Assembly: GCA_036822055.1 (NCBI GenBank) | Contig: DAISIK010000011.1 | Location: 1 to 64,000 of the forward strand | Direction of reading: 5' to 3' | Origin: DAISIK01 sp036822055 | GTDB taxonomy: Bacteria > Verrucomicrobiota > Verrucomicrobiia > Opitutales > Puniceicoccaceae | DNA length: 64,000 nt | Part shown: positions 30,693 through 38,060 of the stretch, one piece after another | Layout of the letters: every line of letters starts with the position of its first letter | How positions within the stretch are numbered: the stretch's first letter is position 1 | Program-made: the position numbers and the translations under genes | The notes under the pieces: model-generated | Database searches by the model: none | What the model was told of the DNA's origin: nothing | Seen by the model: only the letters and a program-made list of their open reading frames with translations

Positions 30693-30717
30693 TGTTTACA
30701 TGTCTGTAACATAAACA
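30693..30717. promoter_or_regulatory. Nested inverted repeat TGTTTA/TAAACA
   Basis: TGTTTA and TAAACA form the outer arms. Inside them TTACA-TGTC-TGTAA is a second perfect inverted repeat. The symmetry and position in a divergent promoter region suggest a regulator binding site, regulator unknown. Confidence 0.35.
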
Positions 30718-30759
30718 ACCAACTTCTCGGTCGCTCCACGGCACCCTCTTCCTTTTGCT

Positions 30760-30780
30760 CTGTCAAGCAGTGGTTGACAG
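30760..30780. promoter_or_regulatory. Inverted repeat CTGTCAA-N7-TTGACAG
   Basis: A perfect 7-bp inverted repeat lies 37 bases upstream of the PstS-like start. Its right arm contains a consensus -35 TTGACA (30774-30779) pointing at that gene, though a good -10 at normal spacing is not seen. It may be an operator overlapping a promoter. Confidence 0.4.
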
Positions 30781-30816
30781 CTTTACTCGAATACCCTTTG
30801 CCTTGAACCGTTTTTT

Positions 30817-31686
30817 ATGAAATCCCCTATTCTCTTCATGTTGTTCATGGCGACCTTGTGCGTCGAGGGAGCCACAATACGCATCTTAGGATCAGACTTT
30901 CTACCAGAGGAATTAAAACCCGCCCTCTCGGCCTTTGCAGCGAACAACAACGACGTTTTAATAACCGATTTCCTCGGAAGTGCTCACGCCATCCGGACTT
31001 TCGAGGATGGTGGGGCAAACTTGATAATCTTCGCAACACCATCAAAAAATCCACCTCGCCCCGCCTACCGGGTCTATCCTTTTGCTTACAAGGCGGCGAT
31101 CATCGGGGTTAACGAGACCAACCCAATTACCTCCCTCACCGCCGAGCAAGTTGCCTCTATCTTTGGAAGGCGCAGCGGGCAATCTGCCGCCAGATGGGCA
31201 GCCTTTGGTCTTGATGGAGAGTGGACCACCCGGAATGTCCAGGCTGTAACCGTTAATAGCTACGATTTCCTTGCTGTCCCGACTCTTATCAACCGGATCA
31301 TGCCCAACAATAGTCTGAATCCCGGTGTCCTCACCGTTGATACCCAATCGGCTGCTGAAAGCATCCTTGCTTCCGATCCCGCCGCCATCGCCATCCTCGA
31401 CAGCCCTCCCCTCCTTTCGACGACCAAGGTTGTCTCCATTTCCGGGTTGGGCGAAGGCTTTCCGTTTCCCCCTACCGCCGAGAACATTAATTATCGAGAC
31501 TACCCTGCCTTTGTCGCTTTCTACTTGGCCATACCCCTTTCGACCGAGCTTACCGCAGAACGTTACGCAGAGTTTCTTCTCGGAGACCGAATTGCCGAGA
31601 TCCTTACCGAGGCCGGCTTCTTCCCCATTCTCTCCACCGACCGGGAAAACCTGCGCAGCCAAATCAGAAGTGGCTCTCCAAGATAG
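30817..31686 (+). CDS. PstS-like periplasmic substrate-binding protein
   Basis: 289 residues. The first 18 residues (basic start, then LFMLFMATLCVEGA) form a signal peptide, so the product should be periplasmic. The mature part has the layout of the PstS-like PBP superfamily: ATIRILGSDF opening strand, a segment IIFATPSKNPPRPAYRVYPFAYKAAIIGVN, ITSLTAEQVASIFGR (the region that in PstS relatives reads LTxxQlxxIFxG), and a C-terminal half with AAIAILDSPP and YAEFLLGDR. Phosphate is the usual ligand, but the anion-binding residues cannot be confirmed by eye, and no pstCAB genes are nearby. Eleven bases separate its stop from the HAD gene, so it may head an operon with HAD-hemF-hemE-hemN. An orphan sensing or scavenging role is possible. 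Confidence 0.75.
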   Translation: MKSPILFMLFMATLCVEGATIRILGSDFLPEELKPALSAFAANNNDVLITDFLGSAHAIRTFEDGGANLIIFATPSKNPPRPAYRVYPFAYKAAIIGVNETNPITSLTAEQVASIFGRRSGQSAARWAAFGLDGEWTTRNVQAVTVNSYDFLAVPTLINRIMPNNSLNPGVLTVDTQSAAESILASDPAAIAILDSPPLLSTTKVVSISGLGEGFPFPPTAENINYRDYPAFVAFYLAIPLSTELTAERYAEFLLGDRIAEILTEAGFFPILSTDRENLRSQIRSGSPR

Positions 31687-31697
31687 CAGAAAAACCT

Positions 31698-32300
31698 ATG
31701 ATTGAGTTTGTTTATTTTGATTTAGGAAAAGTTCTTTTCGACTTCGATTACACCCGTCTCACCGATCAAATCATCCAAAAGTCCAAGCTCGATAAGCACC
31801 AACTGGCTTCTATGCTGTGGGATGACACGCTGATCGTACGCTACGAGACCGGGGAATTTTCAACCGAGGAGTTCCTCAGCCTGATCAAGAGGCGCTTCGC
31901 TCTCGAAGAGACTCTAGCCAGCATTAAAGAGGCTTGGCTAGACATCTTCGATCCACTCTCCGAGAACCTTGCGGCAGCTACCGAGACTCTGGAAAAAACA
32001 AGGGTGGGGGTACTTTCCAATACCAGCCCCTCCCACTTTGAATACCTCTCCACCCTCCATCCCTTCCTTCGGGATCAGCGGATCGTACCGATCCTCTCCT
32101 ATGAAAAGAGGGTCCGAAAACCAGACGAAGCGATCTTTCGCCAAGCCATGCGTTCCGCCGAGGTTCCTTCCCAAAACATCCTCTACTTTGATGATCTCCA
32201 AGATAATGTGGACGCTGCCAAGAGGCTCGGTTGGAAGGCCTATCAAGTCACCCCGGAATTGTCGCTCCGTCAGGTTTTGATCGCTCATGGGATTCTCTGA
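31698..32300 (+). CDS. HAD-IA hydrolase, YihX-like phosphatase
   Basis: 200 residues, cytoplasmic. Motif I reads YFDLGKVLFDFD: the nucleophile Asp is present but the usual second Asp is Gly, as in YihX-type sugar phosphatases whose motif is FDLGNVxxDxD. Motif II is LSNTS (residues ~102-106), the motif III Lys is in RKPDEAIF, and motif IV is YFDDLQDN. The length and order match YihX (alpha-glucose-1-phosphate phosphatase), so a small phosphorylated metabolite is the likely substrate. The gene lies 11 bases after the PstS-like gene and 3 bases before hemF, placing it in the haem operon; whether it has a role there is unknown. Confidence 0.85.
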   Translation: MIEFVYFDLGKVLFDFDYTRLTDQIIQKSKLDKHQLASMLWDDTLIVRYETGEFSTEEFLSLIKRRFALEETLASIKEAWLDIFDPLSENLAAATETLEKTRVGVLSNTSPSHFEYLSTLHPFLRDQRIVPILSYEKRVRKPDEAIFRQAMRSAEVPSQNILYFDDLQDNVDAAKRLGWKAYQVTPELSLRQVLIAHGIL

Positions 32301-32303
32301 AAA

Positions 32304-33227
32304 GTGTCGCTGCCAGACTTTTCCGCCGCTACCTCCCGCCTCCGCGCCTTTCATCACAAGGCTGTCCACGAGCTCGGTTTACTCGAACCCACTGCGTCCT
32401 TTCTAAATGACGACTGGGCATCCAGCCTCGGTCTGGGACGCACTTCCATCCTCGTCGCCGGGTCTCTCTTCGAAAAAGCTGGTCTGGGCTATTCCGAGGT
32501 TGCTGCCAACCACCTCCCACCCGCTGCCTCTGCTCGCCGCCAGCACCTAGCTGGTAAACCTTTCCGCGCCGCCGGGGTCTCTCTTGTTATTCATCCACTA
32601 TCCCCCCATGTTCCCACCACCCACATGAACATTCGGTTCTTCGCCGTTCTCGATGAGCCAAACGGTTCCGCCATCGACTGGTGGATTGGCGGCGGCTTTG
32701 ACCTCACTCCCTTCTACCCCCACGAGGAGGACTGCCTCCTCTGGCACCAGGCGGCCAAGGATGCCCTCGATCCCTTCGATCCCAACCTCTACCCTGCTGC
32801 CAAGAAGGCCTGCGATGAATATTTTTACCTCCCCCACCGAAAAGAAAGCCGTGGAATCGGCGGCATTTTTTTTGATGACCTTCAACTCGGGTCACCATCC
32901 CTTGGGCTGGATCTCCTTGAGTCGGTAGGCCACGCTTTCTTGGGTGCATACCGCGAGATTATCTCGCGTCGGCAAAATCTCACCTACACGCAATCACAAA
33001 AGGATTTTCAACTCTACCGGCGCGGTCGCTACGTAGAGTTCAACCTCCTCTACGACCGCGGCACCCTCTTTGGTCTGCAAAGCGGCGGTCGCACCGAATC
33101 GATCCTTATGTCAATGCCCCCTCAGGCCAATTGGATCTATGGCTACGAGCCCCAGCCCGGTTCGCCGGAGGTGTCGCTCAGTGAACAATTCCTTAAACCT
33201 CGAGACTGGCTCGGGAACCTCTCCTAA
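32304..33227 (+). CDS. hemF: Oxygen-dependent coproporphyrinogen III oxidase
   Basis: 307 residues, close to the usual 300. It converts coproporphyrinogen III to protoporphyrinogen IX with O2. Family motifs are all visible: THMNIRFFAV, WWIGGGFDLTPFYP, EYFYLPHRKESRGIGGIFFDDL (read in parts), and RGRYVEFNLLYDRGTLFGL followed by GGRTESILMSMPP. The start is GTG at 32304, three bases after the HAD stop; no ATG serves the conserved N-terminus. hemE follows after three bases. Cytoplasmic. Confidence 0.97.
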   Translation: MSLPDFSAATSRLRAFHHKAVHELGLLEPTASFLNDDWASSLGLGRTSILVAGSLFEKAGLGYSEVAANHLPPAASARRQHLAGKPFRAAGVSLVIHPLSPHVPTTHMNIRFFAVLDEPNGSAIDWWIGGGFDLTPFYPHEEDCLLWHQAAKDALDPFDPNLYPAAKKACDEYFYLPHRKESRGIGGIFFDDLQLGSPSLGLDLLESVGHAFLGAYREIISRRQNLTYTQSQKDFQLYRRGRYVEFNLLYDRGTLFGLQSGGRTESILMSMPPQANWIYGYEPQPGSPEVSLSEQFLKPRDWLGNLS

Positions 33228-33230
33228 CCC

Positions 33231-34283
33231 TTGAACTCACGCCAACGATTCACCAAAGCCCTTGAGGCTCAGCCTGTCGACCGCCCTCCGGTTTGGTTTA
33301 TGCGCCAGGCCGGGCGTTACTTGCCTGAATACCGCAGCCTCAAAACGCGCCACGACTTCCGGACTCTGGTGAAAACGCCCGAACTCGCTGCCGAGGTTAC
33401 ACTGCAACCACTTCGGCGATTCCCTCTCGATGCTGCCATCCTATTCTCCGACATCCTCACCGTCCCTGAGGCCCTCGGTTTTCCCTACCGCTTTCGCGAT
33501 CAGGGCGGGATCGAGATGGAGCGGACATTTCAAGGGCACCAGGACCTTCCGGATTCATCGATAGACGAGGTCATTGAAAATCTAGCCTACGTCCCGGATG
33601 CCCTTCGGCTCCTCCGCCAATCACTGGGAGACCATACCGCTCTTCTAGGATTTGCCGGGTCACCCTGGACGCTCGCCGCCTACATGATCGAGGGAGGTTC
33701 TCCGGAACCCTTCCTCAACGCCAAAGCCCTTTTTTATCAGAACCGGCAGGTGTTTGATCAGTTGCTCGACAAGATTACCGAGGCCGTGACCGCCTACCTC
33801 ATATCCCAGGCCAATGCCGGGGCTGATGCCCTGCAAATCTTCGATTCCTGGGCCTGCGGGTGCCCTGCCACCGAATACCACGCCATGTCCCTCCGCTGGA
33901 TCGAGCAGATCGTCAAAACCCTCCGGGCACGGAATATCCCTGTCTTAATCTATGCCCGGGGAGCGGCTGGCTCCCTTTCTTCCCTCGCCGCCACCCGACC
34001 CACCGGCTTGTCCCTCGATGCCACCGTCGACCTTAAGAAAATTTCTCAGAAGGTGGATTCTCATCTGGTCCTCCAGGGCAATCTCGACCCCATCGTGCCA
34101 ACCCTCGATCCTGAAATCGCCGTGCGCTGCACCGAGAACCTTCTCTCCGAGATTGGCTCGCGCCCCGGCTATATTTTCAATACCGGACACGGGGTAACTC
34201 CCCATACCAAAATCGAGACCCTCGCGGCCATCGTAGAAGCGGTCGCCACATTTAAACCCAAGGCTGCCCACCTGCAGACTTGA
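33231..34283 (+). CDS. hemE: Uroporphyrinogen decarboxylase
   Basis: 350 residues, the family length. It removes four carboxyl groups from uroporphyrinogen III to give coproporphyrinogen III, the substrate of the hemF and hemN products beside it. Signature PVWFMRQAGRYLPEYR is at residues ~20-35; IFDSWACG, the GNLDP strand and FNTGHGVTPHT are also present. The start is TTG at 33231, three bases after the hemF stop, and gives the standard N-terminus (NSRQRFTKALE). The TTG sits inside CCCTTGAAC, which also looks like a -35 box, but the spacing to hemF argues for one transcript. Confidence 0.97.
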   Translation: MNSRQRFTKALEAQPVDRPPVWFMRQAGRYLPEYRSLKTRHDFRTLVKTPELAAEVTLQPLRRFPLDAAILFSDILTVPEALGFPYRFRDQGGIEMERTFQGHQDLPDSSIDEVIENLAYVPDALRLLRQSLGDHTALLGFAGSPWTLAAYMIEGGSPEPFLNAKALFYQNRQVFDQLLDKITEAVTAYLISQANAGADALQIFDSWACGCPATEYHAMSLRWIEQIVKTLRARNIPVLIYARGAAGSLSSLAATRPTGLSLDATVDLKKISQKVDSHLVLQGNLDPIVPTLDPEIAVRCTENLLSEIGSRPGYIFNTGHGVTPHTKIETLAAIVEAVATFKPKAAHLQT

Positions 34284-34338
34284 ATGCCCGTGTCGCACCA
34301 GAACCGGTTGCTCCTCCAAAGCCTTTCCAGCAAACTTT

Positions 34339-35715
34339 TTGTTCGTGGACATCAACACCCTCCGCCGCCTCATTCAGAAGTATGACCGCCCCGGTCCGCG
34401 CTACACTTCCTATCCAACCGCCAATCATTTCAAACCGGTCGAGGACCCTGCCCCGCTCATCGAGGAGGCTGCCGAGACACCCGGCCCCCACTCACTCTAT
34501 TTTCACCTCCCCTTTTGTGAGACCCTCTGCTGGTTTTGCGGCTGCTTCACCGTCATCACCAAGGACCGCTCGAGAGCCAGCAACTACCTGGACGCCCTTA
34601 GCGCCGAGGCAGAACTTTTTCGCGAGCTACGCGGAAGCCGAGCCCGCATCAACCAACTCCACTTCGGCGGGGGCACCCCGAACTTTCTCGACCCTGGACA
34701 AATCGATCGACTCGGCCATCTCATCCAGGACAACTTTGAACTCCTCCCCGACGCCGAATGCAGCGTTGAGCTGGCCCCCCTTCACCTGACTCCCGATCAC
34801 CTCGCCGCCTTCCGATCGATCGGCTGCACTCGCGCCTCATTCGGTGTTCAAGATGTCGAACCAGCCGTTCAGGCCGCCATCAATCGCCGCCAACCGCCCG
34901 CCCTCAACCGCCAAACCGTCACCTGGCTCCGGGACAGTGGCTTCCATTCCATCAATATCGACCTCATGTATGGTCTCCCCCATCAAACGACCGAGACCTT
35001 TGACCGTACCCTCGATTCCGTCCTCGCCCTGGAGCCCGACCGCTTGGCGATCTTCAACTACGCACACATTCCATGGATGCGGCCCGCCCAGAAAATGTTG
35101 GAGAAAGCCGGCCTTCCCTCACCGGAAGCCAAACTTTCCATTCTACTCCGCATGGTCGAACGCCTGACCGATGCTGGATTTGAATACATCGGAATGGATC
35201 ATTTCGCCCGGCCCGACGACGAACTGGCCCAAGCCCGTAAAAACGGAACCCTTCAAAGAAATTTCCAGGGCTACTCAACTCGTGCTGGACTCGACATCCT
35301 CGCCTTTGGAGTTTCTGCCATCAGCCAAACTTCACTCGCTTACCGCCAAAATACCAAAAATCTCTCCCGATACGCTTCGGCCATTTCGACCGGAGAATTT
35401 CCCATCGAGGCCGCCTGTGTCCTCACCGAGCAGGATAGAATTCGCCGCCACCTCATCCAGCGCCTCATGTGCGATCTGCGGATCGATACCCACACCATCC
35501 TCCAGCCCTTCAAGACCTCGTTCGAAGCGCAAATGGGGGATTGGAGAGAGCTCTTGGCGGAATTTCTGGATGATGGGCTGGTCGCTCAGGGAGACGAACC
35601 TGGTTCCTTCGTCGTCACGCCAATTGGCCGCTACTTTCTCCGCAACCTCGCCATGGTCTTTGATGCCCATCTATCACCCGCAGAAAACACGAACCGGTTT
35701 TCCCGAACAGTCTGA
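34339..35715 (+). CDS. hemN: Oxygen-independent coproporphyrinogen III dehydrogenase
   Basis: 458 residues, typical of HemN. It is a radical-SAM enzyme giving protoporphyrinogen IX without oxygen. The radical-SAM motif reads FCETLCWFCGC (CxxxCxxCxC, as in authentic HemN) at residues ~63-73, preceded by GPRYTSYPTA and followed by FGGGTPNFL; MDHFARPDDEL and the C-terminal winged domain with DLRID are also present. Presence of GPRYTSYPT and the CxC ending favour true HemN over the HemW-type paralogue. The start is probably TTG at 34339; GTG at 34345 is an alternative. It lies 55 bases after hemE. Having hemF and hemN together suggests haem synthesis in both oxic and anoxic conditions. Confidence 0.95.
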   Translation: MFVDINTLRRLIQKYDRPGPRYTSYPTANHFKPVEDPAPLIEEAAETPGPHSLYFHLPFCETLCWFCGCFTVITKDRSRASNYLDALSAEAELFRELRGSRARINQLHFGGGTPNFLDPGQIDRLGHLIQDNFELLPDAECSVELAPLHLTPDHLAAFRSIGCTRASFGVQDVEPAVQAAINRRQPPALNRQTVTWLRDSGFHSINIDLMYGLPHQTTETFDRTLDSVLALEPDRLAIFNYAHIPWMRPAQKMLEKAGLPSPEAKLSILLRMVERLTDAGFEYIGMDHFARPDDELAQARKNGTLQRNFQGYSTRAGLDILAFGVSAISQTSLAYRQNTKNLSRYASAISTGEFPIEAACVLTEQDRIRRHLIQRLMCDLRIDTHTILQPFKTSFEAQMGDWRELLAEFLDDGLVAQGDEPGSFVVTPIGRYFLRNLAMVFDAHLSPAENTNRFSRTV

Positions 35716-35876
35716 GGGGCCGGTCTCCCCTTGCCGAAATAGTCCCGAGCCTCGTGACCCAAGGTCTCCAAAGGGTCATTACTCAAATGGCCAGGCAGCT
35801 CCATCGGCGCGGCACCCACCACAGCTATCAACGGTTCCAATCGGCTTTGAAGTCTCCACCTATTTACCCCGCCAGA

Positions 35877-36593
35877 TCAGTTCTTTAACGCCCCAAAAGC
35901 CGCAAAACATGAGTTCTTGTGGAGGATTTCGACCGTCCGGAAACCAACCCGCTTCATCAGCTCGATCTGGAAAGATACCGACCGGGGTGAGTCCTCCTTT
36001 TCGATGTAGGCAAAAACGGACTTTTGGTAAGCCTCGCCGCCTAGATTGATCAGGTAGTCTGCATAACGCTCCCACATCAAGGCCTGCAGTTTTTCGTTTT
36101 CCTGGGTGACCAGGTCGGTGACCCAGAAGGAACCTCCCGGTCGAAGAATGGCGAAAATTTTCCGAAAAGTAGCTTCCCAATCTTCATCGCTTCGCAGGTG
36201 GTGGAGCACTGCAGCGGCCAGGACCACATCGTAATGGTTTTCAGGAAGAGCGATTGTCCTTACATCACCGAGGAATTTACGAATCTTCCCACAGGTCTCC
36301 GTAGATACCCGTTCCTCAGCTCTATCCAGCATCCGCTCACTGAGGTCACAAAGGTCACAGTCAAAGTCCCCCTTAAACTCCCTCAACAAACGAATGGTTT
36401 GGTTTCCAGCCCCACACCCAATGTCCAGGCAATGCCTGATCTTTGGAGTCGAGGCCAAGGCCGCCCTCGTTATCAATTCCATCGCCAGCGGTGCATCAAT
36501 GGTCGCTGCCTGCCCAGTTTCCAGATCCGAAAACCGATCTACCTCACCGTCAAACCGCTGGCGGATTTCTTCAATGGTTGATTTGGCCCACAT
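35877..36593 (-). CDS. Class I SAM-dependent methyltransferase, CmoA-like
   Basis: 238 residues from ATG 36593 (an upstream in-frame TTG at 36638 would add 15). Motif I is CLDIGCGAGNQTI, with an acidic residue in DLCDLSERML, GDVRTIAL as the post-II strand, VVLAAAVLHHL as motif II and LRPGGSFWVTDL as motif III: a standard Rossmann methyltransferase. The N-terminal FDGEVDRFS and C-terminal CFAAFGALK echo the carboxy-SAM synthase CmoA, but the key CmoA residues cannot be confirmed. Substrate is unknown. It is convergent with hemN and divergent from the exbB-like gene, and appears to be a single-gene unit. Confidence 0.85.
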   Translation of the reverse strand: MWAKSTIEEIRQRFDGEVDRFSDLETGQAATIDAPLAMELITRAALASTPKIRHCLDIGCGAGNQTIRLLREFKGDFDCDLCDLSERMLDRAEERVSTETCGKIRKFLGDVRTIALPENHYDVVLAAAVLHHLRSDEDWEATFRKIFAILRPGGSFWVTDLVTQENEKLQALMWERYADYLINLGGEAYQKSVFAYIEKEDSPRSVSFQIELMKRVGFRTVEILHKNSCFAAFGALKN

Positions 36594-36766
36594 ATCTGGA
36601 AGAATCGTCGATCGTTTTTTATCTCCACAGCAATTCAATTCAACGCGCCAGCTATGAAATCGGTTGCCGCTGTTCCCCCAATCCTCAAAACTGTTAGCAA
36701 AGCATGACAGGGATCACCTCCAATTTCGGGCTGGTTCTCTCAACCCTGAAAAACCTATTTTAAGTT

Positions 36767-37612
36767 ATGCGTATTCGCTCTCTGTTCTTATTGTTCGGGA
36801 TTTTGCTGCTCCCGTCCCTTAATGGCCAGGAGGCTTCTCCTACTCCAGCGGTTGAGGAGCCAGTAACCACCGCATCGACCGGGGAAGGAACCGTTCGCCA
36901 GGGAGCTCCCATCTTTGCCAAGCTTCGCGAGGGGGGAACGGTCGTCGCCATTCAGTTTCTCCTCTCCATCGTCGCAGTAACTTACCTGATTGGAAGCGTG
37001 GCCACCATTCGCCAGAATCGCATTGCCCCGGTGGGAACTGCTGAAAAAGCCAAGCGCCTGTGGAATGAAGACAATTTCGATGCCCTTCTCGCCCTCGAAA
37101 AGGAACAGCCGAGCACCCTCTCGCGCATCATCAGCTTCATCGTCCGCCACCGGGATAATTCAGCCTCTGATATCAATGCTGCTTGCAGCGATATCGGCTC
37201 CCGCGAGGTAGCCTCTATCATGGCTCGCGCCTACCCCATCGCCGTGATTGCCAATATCTTGCCCCTCCTCGGACTCCTGGGAACGGTCTTTGGAATGATC
37301 GAATGTTTCGACACCGTGGCCCTCGCCGGAGATATGGGAGATCCAACCCTGCTTGCCAGTGGCATTTCCCAGGCTCTCGTCACCACCGCGGTTGGCCTTG
37401 CCCTCGCCATTCCGCTTCTCTTTGCCTACCACCAGATCAAAGGAACCTTCAACCGTCAGGCCGCTTCGCTCGAAGAAAACGTGACTGACCTCACCAGCTC
37501 ATGGATCCTCAGCTCACGGCGGAAACAAGGTGGAGACTCTGGAAGCCAATCGGCTTCCAACCCGAATCCGGTACCTCAAATCGAACCAAGCCCCGCCCTC
37601 CCGAGCGCTTAA
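36767..37612 (+). CDS. exbB: ExbB/TolQ/MotA-type proton channel subunit
   Basis: 281 residues. A cleavable-looking signal sequence (LFLLFGILLLPSLNG) precedes a linker. TM1 is around VVAIQFLLSIVAVTYLIGS, TM2 around IAVIANILPLLGLLGTVFGM and TM3 around ALVTTAVGLALAIPLLF. The GLLGTVFGMIxxF and AxxTTxxGLxxAIP signatures identify the MotA/TolQ/ExbB family. With the ExbD-like neighbour it forms an inner-membrane, proton-driven motor. The C-terminus is a Ser/Pro/Gln-rich tail. Start ATG 36767; TATTTT at about 36753 could be a -10. It begins a three-gene operon, with exbD 37 bases on. Confidence 0.92.
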   Translation: MRIRSLFLLFGILLLPSLNGQEASPTPAVEEPVTTASTGEGTVRQGAPIFAKLREGGTVVAIQFLLSIVAVTYLIGSVATIRQNRIAPVGTAEKAKRLWNEDNFDALLALEKEQPSTLSRIISFIVRHRDNSASDINAACSDIGSREVASIMARAYPIAVIANILPLLGLLGTVFGMIECFDTVALAGDMGDPTLLASGISQALVTTAVGLALAIPLLFAYHQIKGTFNRQAASLEENVTDLTSSWILSSRRKQGGDSGSQSASNPNPVPQIEPSPALPSA

Positions 37613-37649
37613 TTGCTCATTCCTTGAAGTCTTTTACCCCCACAGGATC

Positions 37650-38060
37650 ATGAAAGTACGCCGCGATAATGATGAGAACCTCGAAATCCAGATGGCTCCG
37701 CTTATCGACTGCATGTTCATTCTGCTCATCTTCTTTCTCGTCACCACCACCCTGAAAAAGGTCGAAAAAGAGGTCCCCATTACCCTCCCCTTCGCGGATG
37801 CATCCATCGATGTAGCCGTTCCCGGCGATCTCGTTGTCCTGTCAGTCGACGCAGCTGGTCAAAAGTACTTCCGCGGCGAACCAGTCTCGACCGCTGCCCT
37901 ACTTGATCGCCTCCAGCTCATCGCCTCTGAAAATGCCGAGCAACGCATCCGGATCGACGGTGACGAAGCTGCCGACTACCGCCACATCATCGAGATCATC
38001 GAGGCCCTCAAATTTTATGGGCTCCGCAACATAGGCTTTCATACCCGACCAAACCGATGA
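37650..38060 (+). CDS. exbD: ExbD/TolR-type biopolymer transport protein
   Basis: 136 residues from ATG 37650, which has a CAGGA just upstream; the frame is open further upstream but the family N-terminus starts here. The family pattern is clear: polar residues, then MAPLIDCMFILLIFFLVTT with the essential transmembrane Asp at residue 20, then a periplasmic domain with VLSVDAAGQKYFRGEPV and IRIDGDEAADY. It couples proton flow through the ExbB ring to mechanical work on a periplasmic partner. Its stop overlaps the start of the next gene (ATGA), so it is translated together with that coiled-coil protein. Confidence 0.93.
   Translation: MKVRRDNDENLEIQMAPLIDCMFILLIFFLVTTTLKKVEKEVPITLPFADASIDVAVPGDLVVLSVDAAGQKYFRGEPVSTAALLDRLQLIASENAEQRIRIDGDEAADYRHIIEIIEALKFYGLRNIGFHTRPNR

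Larger units (their letters stand above)
30439..30816. promoter_or_regulatory. Divergent intergenic region between giant gene and PstS-like gene
   Basis: About 340-380 bases with no convincing gene, holding the leaders of two divergent genes. It carries two palindromic elements listed separately (30693-30717 and 30760-30780). No consensus -10 box could be assigned to either side. Confidence 0.5.

Noticed and set aside
30760..30780. Inverted repeat as a transposon end
   Set aside because: No transposase, no second matching end and no target duplication were seen near it.
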